DNA from: Nectonema munidae
Taxonomy: Eukaryota; Nematomorpha; Nectonematoida; Nectonematidae
Reading direction: 5' to 3'
Assembly (NCBI GenBank): GCA_030549495.1
Contig: JAUIRK010000875.1
Location: forward strand, 248,001 to 312,000
DNA length: 64,000 nt
Positions 1 to 11,720 of the stretch are shown one piece after another (the first letter of the stretch is position 1; every line of letters begins with the position of its first letter). A program made the translations under genes and the position numbers. The notes under the pieces were generated by a model, which saw nothing but the letters and a program-made list of their open reading frames with translations, was not told where the DNA came from and did no database searches.

Positions 1-734
1 TTCATCGACTAGCGAGCCTAATGGTTATAAAAGTGACAAAAAAATTTTGGTTGAAAATCCTGAGACACCTTTTGTATAATTTGTATGAAAATTTTTAAAA
101 TTTCGAATATTTTTTTTTAAATATTTAATATCCTATAGTTTTTTGATCTTAAAATTAAATTCTTTGTTAAAATGGAAGAATCAATGGATTAAAATTCAAT
201 GAAAAATTTTCATATTTCTTCGAAAAAGAGCCCGACCGCTTATATTTTTCGAGCCTCCTGTAGTAATAAACAATGGTTTTTGGAAACATGGGTTTTTTCT
301 AATACCTTAATTTTTCCAAATTTTGATGAAGTGCTTCTTTGAAAATTTTCATTAATAAGTCTTTACATTTTTCAAAGAAATCCGATTAAATGAACAGCAA
401 ATACCACTTTTCATCATTTTAGTTGTAATGAATTGAAAAAAACTACAACTTTTGAAAAACTGATTGAATAATTTGATATTTGCATCCTAACAATAATTCC
501 ACACTTCTCGACTTTCTTTAGAAAACAAGGCCGTCTTTTATCATAATCTCCGTCCTTGGGCGCTATTTCGAGGTAAGCTTAAAGCCCATTTTGGAAGAAA
601 TATAATATATTATGGAAGTTAAGTAAATAATCAAATATTCTACTAACTTTATTTGGTATAGAAGAGAACTGAAAAATTTTATGAGGTATAAGAGGTTTGG
701 CCAGATTAATGTCCTCAGGGGGGGGGGACAGTAA

Positions 735-988
735 CTGGATACTTGGCAGAATGGACATTTCTCTTAAAATGTACATTCAATTTGACAATTTTATAAATGT
801 TGTTTTACTTCCAGTAAGTTTTCAAGTTTGTGCTCTATACAAATCCGCATCGCCATTTTTGTTTTATTTTATTATTCAAAGCTTCTATATACAAATGATG
901 TGATGAATGAATTTATCTACTAAAAGTTACATGACAAATTTTTGGTAAAATTTTTGTTCAGCCAAATGTCCCTCTGCTAAATGTCCGG
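735..988. repeat. Inverted-repeat element (MITE-like)
   Basis: 735-760 and the complement of 964-988 match at about 20 of 26 positions, mostly transition differences. Both arms contain GGACATTT. The inside is AT-rich with no gene. An 11-base G run lies just left of the element. No clear target duplication was found. Confidence 0.45.
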
Positions 989-1739
989 TACCCGCGGGAC
1001 TATGCGTATGTAAATGCACGCTACTGCTGGTGATAGTAATAATAATAATGATGATGATGATGATGAGATGATGCCCGCCAAGTCAATTTTAAGAGCACAG
1101 TGAACGAGTGCATATGCATGCATACGTGTCGTTTGTGAGCAAGTTGGCGTAACAAACGAAAACGCAATTCACATTCCGCGTGGACGACACAGCCTTTTTT
1201 ATGAGTGCGTGCGATGGGAGGGGAACGTAAAGAAGGCTTTGCACAGATAATGCTGGTAGTGACGCGTTCAACGATGAATGCGCCAGACAGGGAGAGAGGA
1301 GGGTGGGTGGACGCTGAGTGAATGCAGAGCGAGCTATCTTTCTCTGAAAGTGGGGCACCTGAAAAAGTTTCAATTAAATACGAGAATCAGAGAAAAACAG
1401 CACGTTAACTTGTAAGATTTTTCACTTTTAACATTCTAATGTAGATACATACTAGTAGTGATGAAGAGTCGGCTAAGGGATAACCTCGCCCAAACCCGTA
1501 ATCACTAAGAAAAAATATTTTATATTGTCATGTGCTAAAAAATTTTTGAATCGTTCTAATACTTTTTCTTCACCCGTGCTGATAGCCACAATAAGATAAT
1601 GATCTAAAACAATATTTCTCAACATTCTTCCAATGGTGACACCGTTTTAACTTGCCCATAATTTTTGCTACCACACAAGAAATGAGACCTAATTCTTAAT
1701 TTTAGATCTTTCATTTATAAAAAATATAATAATAATCTG

Positions 1740-2165
1740 CTTTTGGTTTGGATTCTGATTTTCAAAATACGATTCTAATTTTGATTAGTAAAAAACACAT
1801 TTGTAAATATTTACAGGCGAGATAAGCTAGCTGTGGAAAGATAAATATACTATCTCTAAAATATGCATATAATTGTTTGTCATAGCTGCAAAACACTAAT
1901 TGACAGGTATACGTGAACTATGGCTGTAGGAATAAAAAAAATCGTTCTCTAGTCGTGGTTTCTACTCGGTTTGTCATCTATTTCTACTCTGCTTGTTCTC
2001 CTGATGTATACTAGTGAAGCTTCCAACGTTACAATTACTGAGAATTCTGATTTTTGTGTTTCTCTAGATCTGATTTTGATTCTGATAGTGGGTTATTAAA
2101 AAATGATTCTGATTCTAAGAATTTCTGTGATTCTGATTATAATTAGAATCGATCCCGATTCTATA
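1740..2165. repeat. Degenerate GATTCTGATT-rich stretch
   Basis: Scattered copies of GATTCTGATT and ATTCTAATTTTGATT around 1750-1790 and 2040-2160, resembling a decayed simple repeat. No gene is visible in this stretch. Confidence 0.4.
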
Positions 2166-2464
2166 TAGCACCAATGTTCTTTAAAAGTTGTGAAAAATAA
2201 ACATATATGGATTAAAAGAAATTTAGTTTTGACTTTAAATTAAAATGGCTTAAAATTTAGGTTTTAACATTTTTTATGTTGTATGAGTTTTAATCGCATA
2301 CATACTAACAAAATAAATTTCATTACAAAAATTTAGATAAACCATAAACACAATTTGGATTGGAAAGTTTTTGTAAGTGAAATAAAAAAAAATTTATTAA
2401 CATTAAACGCCACAGAAAAAAAGTGCTGTCCACCCTCACCCCTGAGGCTCAGCTCGATTCACAC

Positions 2465-2624
2465 AGATGTAAATAAAGGTAAAGGTACCGCGGGGTGTTT
2501 TCATCGAGAAGGCACAATTGCGCCGCTTGTATCGAACTATGAAGAAAGTAGGCTTGATGCGGGATCGAACCCAAGACATTGAGTTATCGAAACCCTGTAT
2601 CTAACCAACCTTACTCACGCCCCT
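2465..2624 (-). mobile_element. tRNA-derived SINE, family A (copy 1)
   Basis: On the minus strand it starts GGGGCGTGAGTAAGGTTGG, with an A-box-like head. GGGTTCGATCCCGC serves as B box, followed by a shared tail with GATACAAG and CCTTCTCGATGAAAACACC. It matches copies at 9.37 and 41.94 kb. The 75-aa plus-strand frame across it is a shadow. Confidence 0.72.
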
Positions 2625-2639
2625 GAATAGCAATCTGCA

Positions 2640-5600
2640 TTCAACTGATGAGACTCAGAAAGGTCGAAACCGGTCTTGGATTGGCTTGTATGATGATTGA
2701 TGACGTTAATCAAATTTGTTAACTACGCGCAATCATCCTATATAATGCATGTATATGTATAAAATAAACATATATTAAAGCTTTGTCTTGTGGAGACAAG
2801 CTTGGAGATTGTTTATACAGCAATTTTGGTTCAAGCTGTTTTCTAATGAATTTTTCTTAATCGAGACTGTGACTAAGATTATACAATCTATGCGTTTTTG
2901 TAAAGTCTTAACATTAAATCAAATTATTATTATCTTTGATTATAATCCATAAGAACCCCATCATTCAGGCTGTCGTTGTGCACATATTTATCATGGTAAA
3001 AATTGGTGTAATTGTTATGGCTTTTACCCAATGGATATATTTTTCACTGAAGAGGATATCAGAGGCGTTGGTTCCTATGAAGTATAGTAATTGCGATTCA
3101 TGTATACAGAGAGAAGGATGGTGATGTTGTGGTGTTTTGTTTGACGTTTTCGTAGCATGAATCATAATGAGTTTTTTTCAGAGAAACTTGAGGTCATGGA
3201 TGCCCCCTCAGGTTAAACTCATTTTTTCCCATTCGCAGTAAACAACTTTCATCTCTCCTCTTTTTACATCACAAGAACGCAAGGTAAAGCACCCTTTCTC
3301 ATTTTTCATTGCCATTTACACATATAAAATATATGATATTCTCACATCTATCCATAAATCATCAAACGTGTCTTTTTTAAGTCTTTTTTTGATCGGTCAA
3401 CGACATCCAAGTAAAAACTATATTTCTCTATCTTGTGATACTCTCGCTGACGAGTGACGACAGAACAAATGACTTTAAAATCTCCATCTCAAACAATTGT
3501 TATTATATAAATGTATAATATAGTCAGTTTATTGGCTAGTAAAAATTACTGACTTAAGTTTCGCGGCAAAGTATTATCAGAAAACTTTTTCTATAATGCA
3601 GGGTATTGCAAGTAAATTTTTTAACTGAACTATCATTGGTAAAGGCGAAAAAAAAATTATTTGGAAATTAACTATTTGTAAAAATAGTTTACAGAATATT
3701 CACCCCAAATCCAACTTGCATAAGAAACAATTATACCAACTCCCCATACACGAATTTCCAATTAACATCAGTTAGACTGTCAATTCGCTCAAGAATTAAT
3801 TAATTAAAAATGCCGGTTTTTTACCTTGGTTTTCTTCCTCTGAAAAATTCAAAGGTTTTTACGGTTAGGTAGTGCTCTAGCGACCCGATTCTACGTGGTT
3901 AGTAATCAAGCTATCACTAGACAATAAGTTTGTTTCCCAAATTGGGAGCGTTCGCGTTAAAATTGTATCTTTCACTCAGTTGTATTTATATATTGTAACA
4001 TAAATTCTTGTAAAATAATATATATAACAAGGTATAGCTATGCAGTAACAAGGGCCGGTAGGTGTTTAGTGGGATGGAAAGTCCAGTTAGACTTGGACTC
4101 AGCATTCCGGACGGGGCACAATATCCGAAAGGATGGGTGCGAACGCCACAAACAACTTAATTAATTAATTAATTAATTCGCTCAAGTAGTGCTAATAATT
4201 GCATAAATGGACATTTTCTCATGGATAAAATCCAGAAAAAAAAATAATTATTTATAAATCTTCTTCAATTTCATGCTTATATGCTCCTGAAGAGAAGAAG
4301 ACAAATTTCAAGGTCAAAGGATGCTTCAAAAAATATTTGAAGGTGTGGTGGGTTAAATAATCAAAAATAATATGCATAGCATAACAACATTCAGTTCAGA
4401 GGGTTGCTTGCACTGATTGATTTATGTTGCACTGATTGATTGAATACGATGATGACGTAGTACATATGAAAATTTGATGAAAAAGGCGATAGCGTAATCA
4501 AAGCAAATATTCGAGTGAGTACTTGATTGGATGAAGACAATGTTGTAGAAGTTATACAAGTTGAAATGCACTATATGACAATGAAAAGCATATTTAAACT
4601 GAGGTGATAGTCAAGAAGAATTTAAACCATAAGTTCTATACGATTGATAAGGGGAAATCGGTGTTCATAGAGGAAGGAAAATAGAGAATCAATTTTTAAA
4701 AGAAGGAATTTTTCAGAAGGATTATAGATTCATTATAAAAACTCGACTTTACAAAAAGTCGAAGATTTAGACCTTTCCTTCGCTGTGTATAAAGTCGAAT
4801 TTTTATCGAATAAATTTCTCCTATTTAAATTTTTTTCCCTATTTTCTTTCCTCGCTTTCTATATATATATTCTATATTCTATTACACATGTATTATTCAC
4901 TTTTCTGCATTTGAAGTGTTATTAGAACTTTTAGGGGCTGAAATTTGTCCTAGGTACACTATTGATTAAATAAAATAGGTTTATCGAATTGTTAATCGGC
5001 TTATTTAATAAAAATTGAATCGCGATTTGGCTCCTCTGTGTGACTGTGTAATGAATTGCAAGGAAATATTGGCTGTTGAATTCTATTTCGTAAATTTTTT
5101 GTATGTACCTATTATATAAACTTAATATTAAAAAATATTTAAACCTAAATTCTATAGTGGTAATATTCGGTAAAAGTTAACTGATTATAATTATTAACCA
5201 GTGAAATAACGAAGACTATTTCACCGTAACCAAAGCACTTTTTGTCACTAGTTAATTTAACCTGGAAAACCTCTAACAAATCTTAATAAATTTACATATA
5301 TAAGTACTTTTAAACTATTGTAATACAAGGTCTTGTGTAATTATATCAATTTTCATATTCTAGTATACTTGTAATTATGTTTTAATAAAAATGCCTTTGA
5401 TTTTTTTGTTTTCTTGAGCAGCTATTTTTGTATCTTATGTGTATAAAAATTGTATATCTATGGACTCAAAATTTCCCCCGCTTAATCAGCTCAAGGATAG
5501 GCGTAAAATTCAATTCGGAAATATACACCTAGTTTTTGTAAACAATGTAACATTCATAATAATTTTAAAATTGTATGTGGCTTCTAATCTTGGAGCAGGC

Positions 5601-6380
5601 AATTTTTTCATTTAAATTTTTTATCGCTCAAGATTTAAATATATCCAGGCCCGTAACCATAAAATTTTCAAATTAATAATAATTCTATTATTTATAATTG
5701 AGAAAATATTTACACACAACAATTATTAGGTCAATTTTAAATTAATCTTAGAACATATGAATAGTCTCTTCTACAGATGACCAATTCAAGGATAATGATG
5801 ATAACATAGGGTAGAGATTTAGGCACTCTGATAGAAATCTTTTTCTAGAATTAGCACCTCCTAAAATCAAGTATAATACAATTTTTAAGTTAATTTTTTC
5901 CACATTTAAAATTTACTGAAGATATTATTTACTTTAATCAACAGAACGAATTGAAAATAAAAAAACCTTTGTGAGTAAGTAAACATATAAAAACGTTTAA
6001 ATAAAAGAAATTATAGGGTTTAATATATTTTTTCCAAAAAAAAACTGGATTGGAAAATTCTTGTGGACGTGAAAGATTCAAAATGAGTAACCTTCGCAAG
6101 AGGGAACGGGAGTTTTACGTGAATGGTAATTTTCAAACTAAAATTACGTTGAATATATTATATACAACCTATATAAAAACTAGGATGTAAATTTTCAAAA
6201 AGGAATATATTTTTCAAAAATGATAACTTCGATAGTGAATAACTGTATATTTTTTCCTACTGTAGTTTTTTTAAAACTTAACGCCATCTTTAAAAGAAAA
6301 TTAACTATAATTCCTTTTACTTTTTAAACTTTATTCACGAAAGAAAAGCAAAAATAAAAATCAATTGAGCAAAAAACTTA
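2640..6380. other. Intergenic, nothing recognised apart from the 4.05-kb patch
   Basis: AT-rich with many homopolymer runs and short (AATT)n near 4160. The few ORFs of 60-66 codons are low in complexity and match nothing I know. Confidence 0.6.
4048..4165. other. Unidentified GC-rich structured patch
   Basis: A roughly 115-bp island of balanced composition in AT-rich DNA. It has a likely hairpin at GTCCAGTTAGACTTGGAC, then CATTCCGGACGGGGCAC, CCGAAAGG and GGGTGCGAACGCC. The last piece faintly resembles a pol III B box and GTTTAGTGGG an A box, but the spacing is too wide for a tRNA. It could be an old SINE or a small RNA gene. Confidence 0.3.
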
Positions 6381-6424
6381 AAAACATTCAATTTTGATTG
6401 TTAAGCAGAAAAAAATGATTAAAA

Positions 6425-8884
6425 TTAAATTCCACAACTTTGACAAACGTACTTTGTGTGTGCTTTACATATAGGCCTTTTGCATGTTCTGCACTTTCTT
6501 GTGCCTCTCTTTTTTGGTCTACAAGTAGAAACAAAGCAATATCCACGAGAAGAGGAAGCAAACTCAGGGATGTCTTGTTGCATCCCGTAAAATGAAATGA
6601 GTTCCTTGGTGATTCTGTGGGTGAGAGGATCATTATATATGTTTATCATTGAAAGGTGACTAAGCCTTAGACACAGATCTCTTATGAAGTACTTTCTTCC
6701 ACTTTTTTGTGTCGATGGAAACTTTTATGAAGCGTTGCTCTTGATGATGACCCAACTGTTATAAGCTGATATGTCTAAATAATTACAAAACAAAAGAAAA
6801 GTCCATCTCCTTGAAGCTTTGTAGGAAGTGAAGTCTCTTAGCATTCGATTACAACTATCAACGCCTGATTTAAACTTATTGTAGTCGACAACAGTTTCCG
6901 GTTTACGTCTTGGACCCAACAAGTTGATGCTTCCCAAGTGTTGAGACGACATTATATAAACTACTTTGAAGTCTCTTTGGGAATGCTTGTGAGGAATGTA
7001 AGCAGTCAAGGATGCAAATTCTGTGTAAAGGAATTTACTCTCGCACTCTTGTAAGGCGAGACTTTTTAGATAAGCGGGTCTGAAAAGGTAAGGAATAAAG
7101 CGACGATTTGCTCTTGTAGTGCCACAGACTCTGAAGTTTTATTGTCGTGCCCATCAGGGGCGTAGCCAAAGGGGGGGGGGGGGGGGGGGGAAGAGGGCAG
7201 TGCCCCCCCCCCCCCAAATACTAATTATTTTATTTCCAATATGCTTGCCCCCTAAATACCTTGCATGCCCCCCTCCAACTTCCATTTTTTGGCTACGCCA
7301 CTGGTGCCCATTTACAAAGTTCATGAGATGTAAAGAGCCACATCCTTTAGGCAACTCACAACTTGCCACAAGTCTTTTTACAATTTCCTCGGACGAAAAA
7401 TAAGTTTTATCGGAGACCAGGGACATAAATTTCGGGTTTGAGCACATAAGAAGTTCTCGCGTCATTGTAGTGGTAGCATTTTATGCCATAGCGTCCTGGC
7501 TTGGATCGATCATAGATTCGTAAAGCTGTTCTTCCTCTAAATTTTATCAACTGTTCATCAACAGTTACGCAATCTTGGGGAGTATAGTGCTTGCTGAATA
7601 TTTCATAAAAATGATCGTGTAGTTCTCTTATTGCTCCCAATTTATCTTCAGGGTTTCTTTCACCCTGATGTCAAAACGTATAAAACGATGGATTAGTAAA
7701 AACATATGTCGATTTATAGAAGCTCTTAGAAATGGCTCTCCATGTTTTTTATAAAAGAGGTATTTCATGTCTAATTTTTGATTTTTTGCCTGCCCAATGT
7801 GTAGTAAACATGCAAAATAAGATAGTATGTCAGCAATACTGAACTTTTCAAAACAAAATTTAGTCTTTATGAAAGCTTCAGGCATATGTATAAAACACAA
7901 AAACTAACTTTAGAGAAGAATAAAAAATCAATGACTTCATTTTTATGTTTGATTAGTGTAACAAAATTACAAACATCATTTTTGAATAAACACTTTTTCG
8001 GAAAGTCAACTTTTCATCATAAAAATTAAGTATAATAACTTTTATATTTTGGTATTACAAATGAATAGATGATTTTGTAATAGATGATGATTGAATAGAG
8101 ATCAAGTTTCTCCTAAGATATATTAACTATAAAAAGTTTTTTGAATGTCCAAATAGTGCACTTAGTAAAAAACTTGAGAAATATAGCTCGAGCAATCGCA
8201 AAATATAGACTAAAAATTCCTCTCGTTCTTTTTCCTATCATAAATTAACCTTGAAAAATGAAATTTCAAGAGAAATTTTCAAGAATTTAAAATAAAATGT
8301 GTTTAAAGCAAATTTTTTCATAGTTGACGTCAGCCTATAAGTAGAAAAAAATTTTAAGACCGAAAAAAGTAGCATCTATTTGCACATAAGTTTTAAAAAG
8401 CAAAGTAATTACATTGACGTCAACTGTGACTAAAACCATTCAATATTTAATTTGACTTACGCAAATGCTTCATCCATCTTTAATTTGGTACAACGATAAA
8501 TATGTGATATTGTTTCAACAGTAAAAAAGAGTTGGAAAATTTTCAAAGGATCATCTAAAGATTTAGCCTCTCCTTTAGGACCATATGGATCAACGACATT
8601 ATCTCTAATGTTGAAAGTTCCAGGTCTTCCAACATTCGTAGAAAAAGAATCCCATTGATACGTGTACCGTCTGGGGCAAGTAAAAAATCTGAAACCGTCT
8701 CAGAAAGGTTATCTGACTCCCCAGATGAAGACAAAGTAAAACTTTCAGAACAAGAAGTTGTAATGTCATAAGAAGAAACACTTGAAGACGACTGCATGAC
8801 GGAGATAATCACACAGTTCAAAATTGAAAAACTGAGAAGACAGAATAAAAGTTTAATTTTGTGTACAAAATGTATTTTATGCAC
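6425..8884 (-). mobile_element. piggyBac transposase gene, copy 1 (decayed, hit by a hAT MITE)
   Basis: DDE transposase of the piggyBac superfamily (cut-and-paste into TTAA), on the minus strand. In order: an acidic Ser-rich N-terminus (8884-8560); a stretch DPYGPKGEAKSLDDPLKIFQ around 8600-8530; a likely intron of about 0.55 kb (donor GTAAGT near 8460, acceptor near 7905); FSIADILSYFACLLHIGQAK (7900-7628); the VTVDEQLIKFRGRTALRIY catalytic region (7640-7407); SNPKFMSLVSDKTYFSSEEI (7465-7312); RRKPETVVDYNKFKSGVD and LDISAYNSW (7009-6725); and a Cys-rich end CRPKKRGTRKCRTCKRPICK (6649-6425). The frame is interrupted at several points, including a 149-bp MITE at 7155. Terminal TTAA ends were not located with confidence. 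Confidence 0.88.
7155..7303. mobile_element. hAT-type MITE inside piggyBac copy 1
   Basis: 149 bp bounded by CAGGGGCGTAGCC and the complement of CAGTGGCGTAGCC, with a perfect 8-bp target duplication GTGCCCAT at 7147-7154 and 7304-7311. The interior holds long G and C runs. End sequence and 8-bp duplication are typical of hAT. Its insertion splits the piggyBac coding sequence and so is younger than it. Confidence 0.88.
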
Positions 8885-9367
8885 AAATGTTTAGTGACGA
8901 CATATTTGAAAAAATTCTCTGCGTGGCATCACACAACACCGCTTCAATTTTGTTTATATTTTACCTTCAATATGCTCGGATACAAAAATTACTTTTGAAG
9001 ATAGAGCTATCGTGCATTATATAGAAGATTGAAAACGATATCTCATGAACAAACCAGCACATATTCATTATCACTCTCGTAAATTTTTCTAGTTTGGTAA
9101 CATGCCTAATATACCGTAACACATACACAGCTTCCTCATTCATCATTTCCTCGGGATGAAATTTGTTTTGTTTCAATGTCTAACAAAATCGTAAACATGA
9201 AACCTAGGATTTTTCCACATGCGCAAGTTTATTATGCATTTACTTCATTCATTTCACGGTTTTGATCAGATCCGAGCGATACATAGAAAATTGAACTGGA
9301 TTTATTTCTGAGTTTCAAAATAAAAAGTTTGAAGAAATGAAAATGCATATAAACAAAAAACCTATTA

Positions 9368-9508
9368 GGGCGTGAGTGGGTTGGTAGAACGTGTGAATTC
9401 GAAACTCAAATGCTTGGGTTCGAATCCCGCTCCCTGCAACTTACTTATAGTTCGATACAAGAGGTCTTCTGGCCTTCTCGATGAAAACATCATGAGGTAC
9501 CTACCTAA
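9368..9508 (+). mobile_element. tRNA-derived SINE, family A (copy 2)
   Basis: GGGCGTGAGTGGGTTGG head and B box GGGTTCGAATCCCGC, about 70 bp in tRNA-like spacing, then the family tail GTTCGATACAAG ... CCTTCTCGATGAAAAC. It is the best-preserved B box of the three copies. Confidence 0.75.
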
Positions 9509-11720
9509 TAGAAAAGTGGGTTTGTGATATTGCGGAAAGTATTTCAGTAATGCAGATGGCGTTAATTTATTATTACGCTCACATGAATAATTTTTTTCAT
9601 TTAATAGTTTTTGTGCTTAAAATGCTATTTCTTCTGATTTTACATAGAATTTATGTAGGAAATGCAAAATTCGTCATAAACGATCTTTTTTGATGTATGG
9701 GAGTTTTACGGCATATATCCGTCCTTCGTGTATGGTATGAAATGGACCGTCTTGCGAAGGTTCCAAGATATATGATATCGATTTTTGTTTTGGTATGGAA
9801 AATTTGAGGCTCGCATGATTTTCAAGTATACATACATATACGTTTTTTCTTTACTTAAGATTTCTAGAAAATGGACATAATATACTTGTACAACACAGAA
9901 TTCAAAATTCCAAGACCAAAAATTAAAAAATCAAAACAACCAAAGATGAATAGCAAAGAAAACTTCGAATACAAAAGTTCCACTACAAACGACAACAAAT
10001 TTGGGCAAGATAAAGAAGCTTTTTCAAAGTGCCAATCATGTGCATGCATACGTCTTTATAATCAATAAAAGTTTAAATGTATTCGCTTTTTACCGTTATC
10101 GTTGTTCATTTAATTCTTATATTTTATTTTACCCAGTTTTATCCAATTAAATCAAGTAGAAAGCAATTTTTTATAAAAAAAAAGTATCCAATCAAATACA
10201 CAGGAAAAGTATATTGTAGTGAATATTCAAAAACACAATGACGTTTCCCTGATTCCTCTCCATTTTTATATTATCAAATATATAGTCCAACTTTTTTATA
10301 AAAAAAAGTATCAAATTAACTCATTTGCCCCCATTGTTTTCAAATTGGAACTTTTTTTTAAAATAAATTTTAATAAAGTTTGAAGATGTTTTTTTTTGAA
10401 ATCTAAAAAATAAAATTAAAACTAACATACTTATAATTCGAAAAACGCAATTGAAGTTTCATAAAAAATTGTGAAATATTTTTTTATGTAATAAAAAAAT
10501 CAACTTTTCTTTATTTTTGAGAGTTTTTTTGATTTCATCAAAAATTTATGAAAAAAATATCAAACTTTTCTAAAAAAAAACAGAAAACATATCAAATGAT
10601 CAAAAAAACGTAATATTTTAAAATTTCAAACAAACAGTTTTTTTGAGCTTATTATTCACACTTTGTTCCCATATGGGAACAATGGTATTATCAATGATAC
10701 TAATATGATTTATGTACATTTCAAGTCATATTTTTTTCAACAGTAGTTCCCATTGATTATTTTCATTACTATTTTCTTATTCTTTGTTACTGTTCAAATT
10801 TTTATTTTTAGTTGTTATTAATTGATTGATATTTCTTGATTTTTAATGGAGACAGACGAAAGTTTTTTATTCCTTGATGATGCGGTTGATAAAATAGTTA
10901 GCATTTCTGATTTGACGGTGAGTTGGATTTGGTATGATGCTGACAAAGCCATTACTGATGATGAAGCAGATGACAATCAAGATTTGTTAAATAATAATCA
11001 TATTCCTTCAGAAATATCAGGAAGAATGGAAGTTCATTTTTTGAGAGACGACTTCCAAGCTGATCCCAAAGTAAAACCTAAATGGTCTCAAGCTTCCAAT
11101 ACTTCTGAGTTCTGTTCCAAAATTTCAGATAAATTTCCAGGGTTTGTCAATAAAGAGCCGATTGAAAATTTCAGATATTTTTATAATGATGCTTTGACAA
11201 ACATGATTTTGGAAGAATCCAAAAAATATGCTTTACAAAACAACAACCAAGATTTTGATATAACGAGCAAGGAGTTAGACATTTTTTTTAGGTATAATCA
11301 TTATGTCTGGTTACCATCACGTTCCTTGGCAAAAAATGTTTTGGTCCAAACAACAGGATCTTGAAGTGCCTCTTGTTTCAAATTCTATTTCCAGAAATCC
11401 CTTTCGAAACTATCAAAAAGTATTTCCACTTCACAGACAATTCTTGCATAAAGCCTGGAGATAAAGCCGCCAAAATTGACCCCCTTTATGCTCATATAAA
11501 CGTTTTGAGTTATTTCGGGGGTGTTGAGAAAGAATTATCCATTGATGAGCAGATGGTCCCTTATTATGGGCGTCATTCCTGCAAAATGTTTATACGAGGA
11601 AAACCTGTGAGATTTGGTTTCAAGAACTGGGTACTGGCAACATCATTCGGTCAATTAATAGACTTTAGGTAAAACTTTAAGGTCAAACAATTAGAGTCAA
11701 TTTATACAGTGGGCTTATAA

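Larger units (their letters stand above)
6089..9762. repeat. Inverted 16-bp pair flanking piggyBac copy 1
   Basis: AACCTTCGCAAGAGGG at 6089-6104 recurs on the other strand at 9747-9762 with one difference. GGGAGTTTTACG also appears near both, at about 6109 and 9709. The pair brackets the piggyBac gene and may be a subterminal repeat, but no TTAA adjoins either copy. Confidence 0.4.

Noticed and set aside
1021-1070. TAA/GAT trinucleotide run resembling a short tandem array
   Set aside because: A simple microsatellite with no spacers; not a CRISPR or regulatory array.
1089-1373. 94-aa minus ORF in a GC-richer patch
   Set aside because: Cys/Ser-rich and without recognisable motifs; likely chance.
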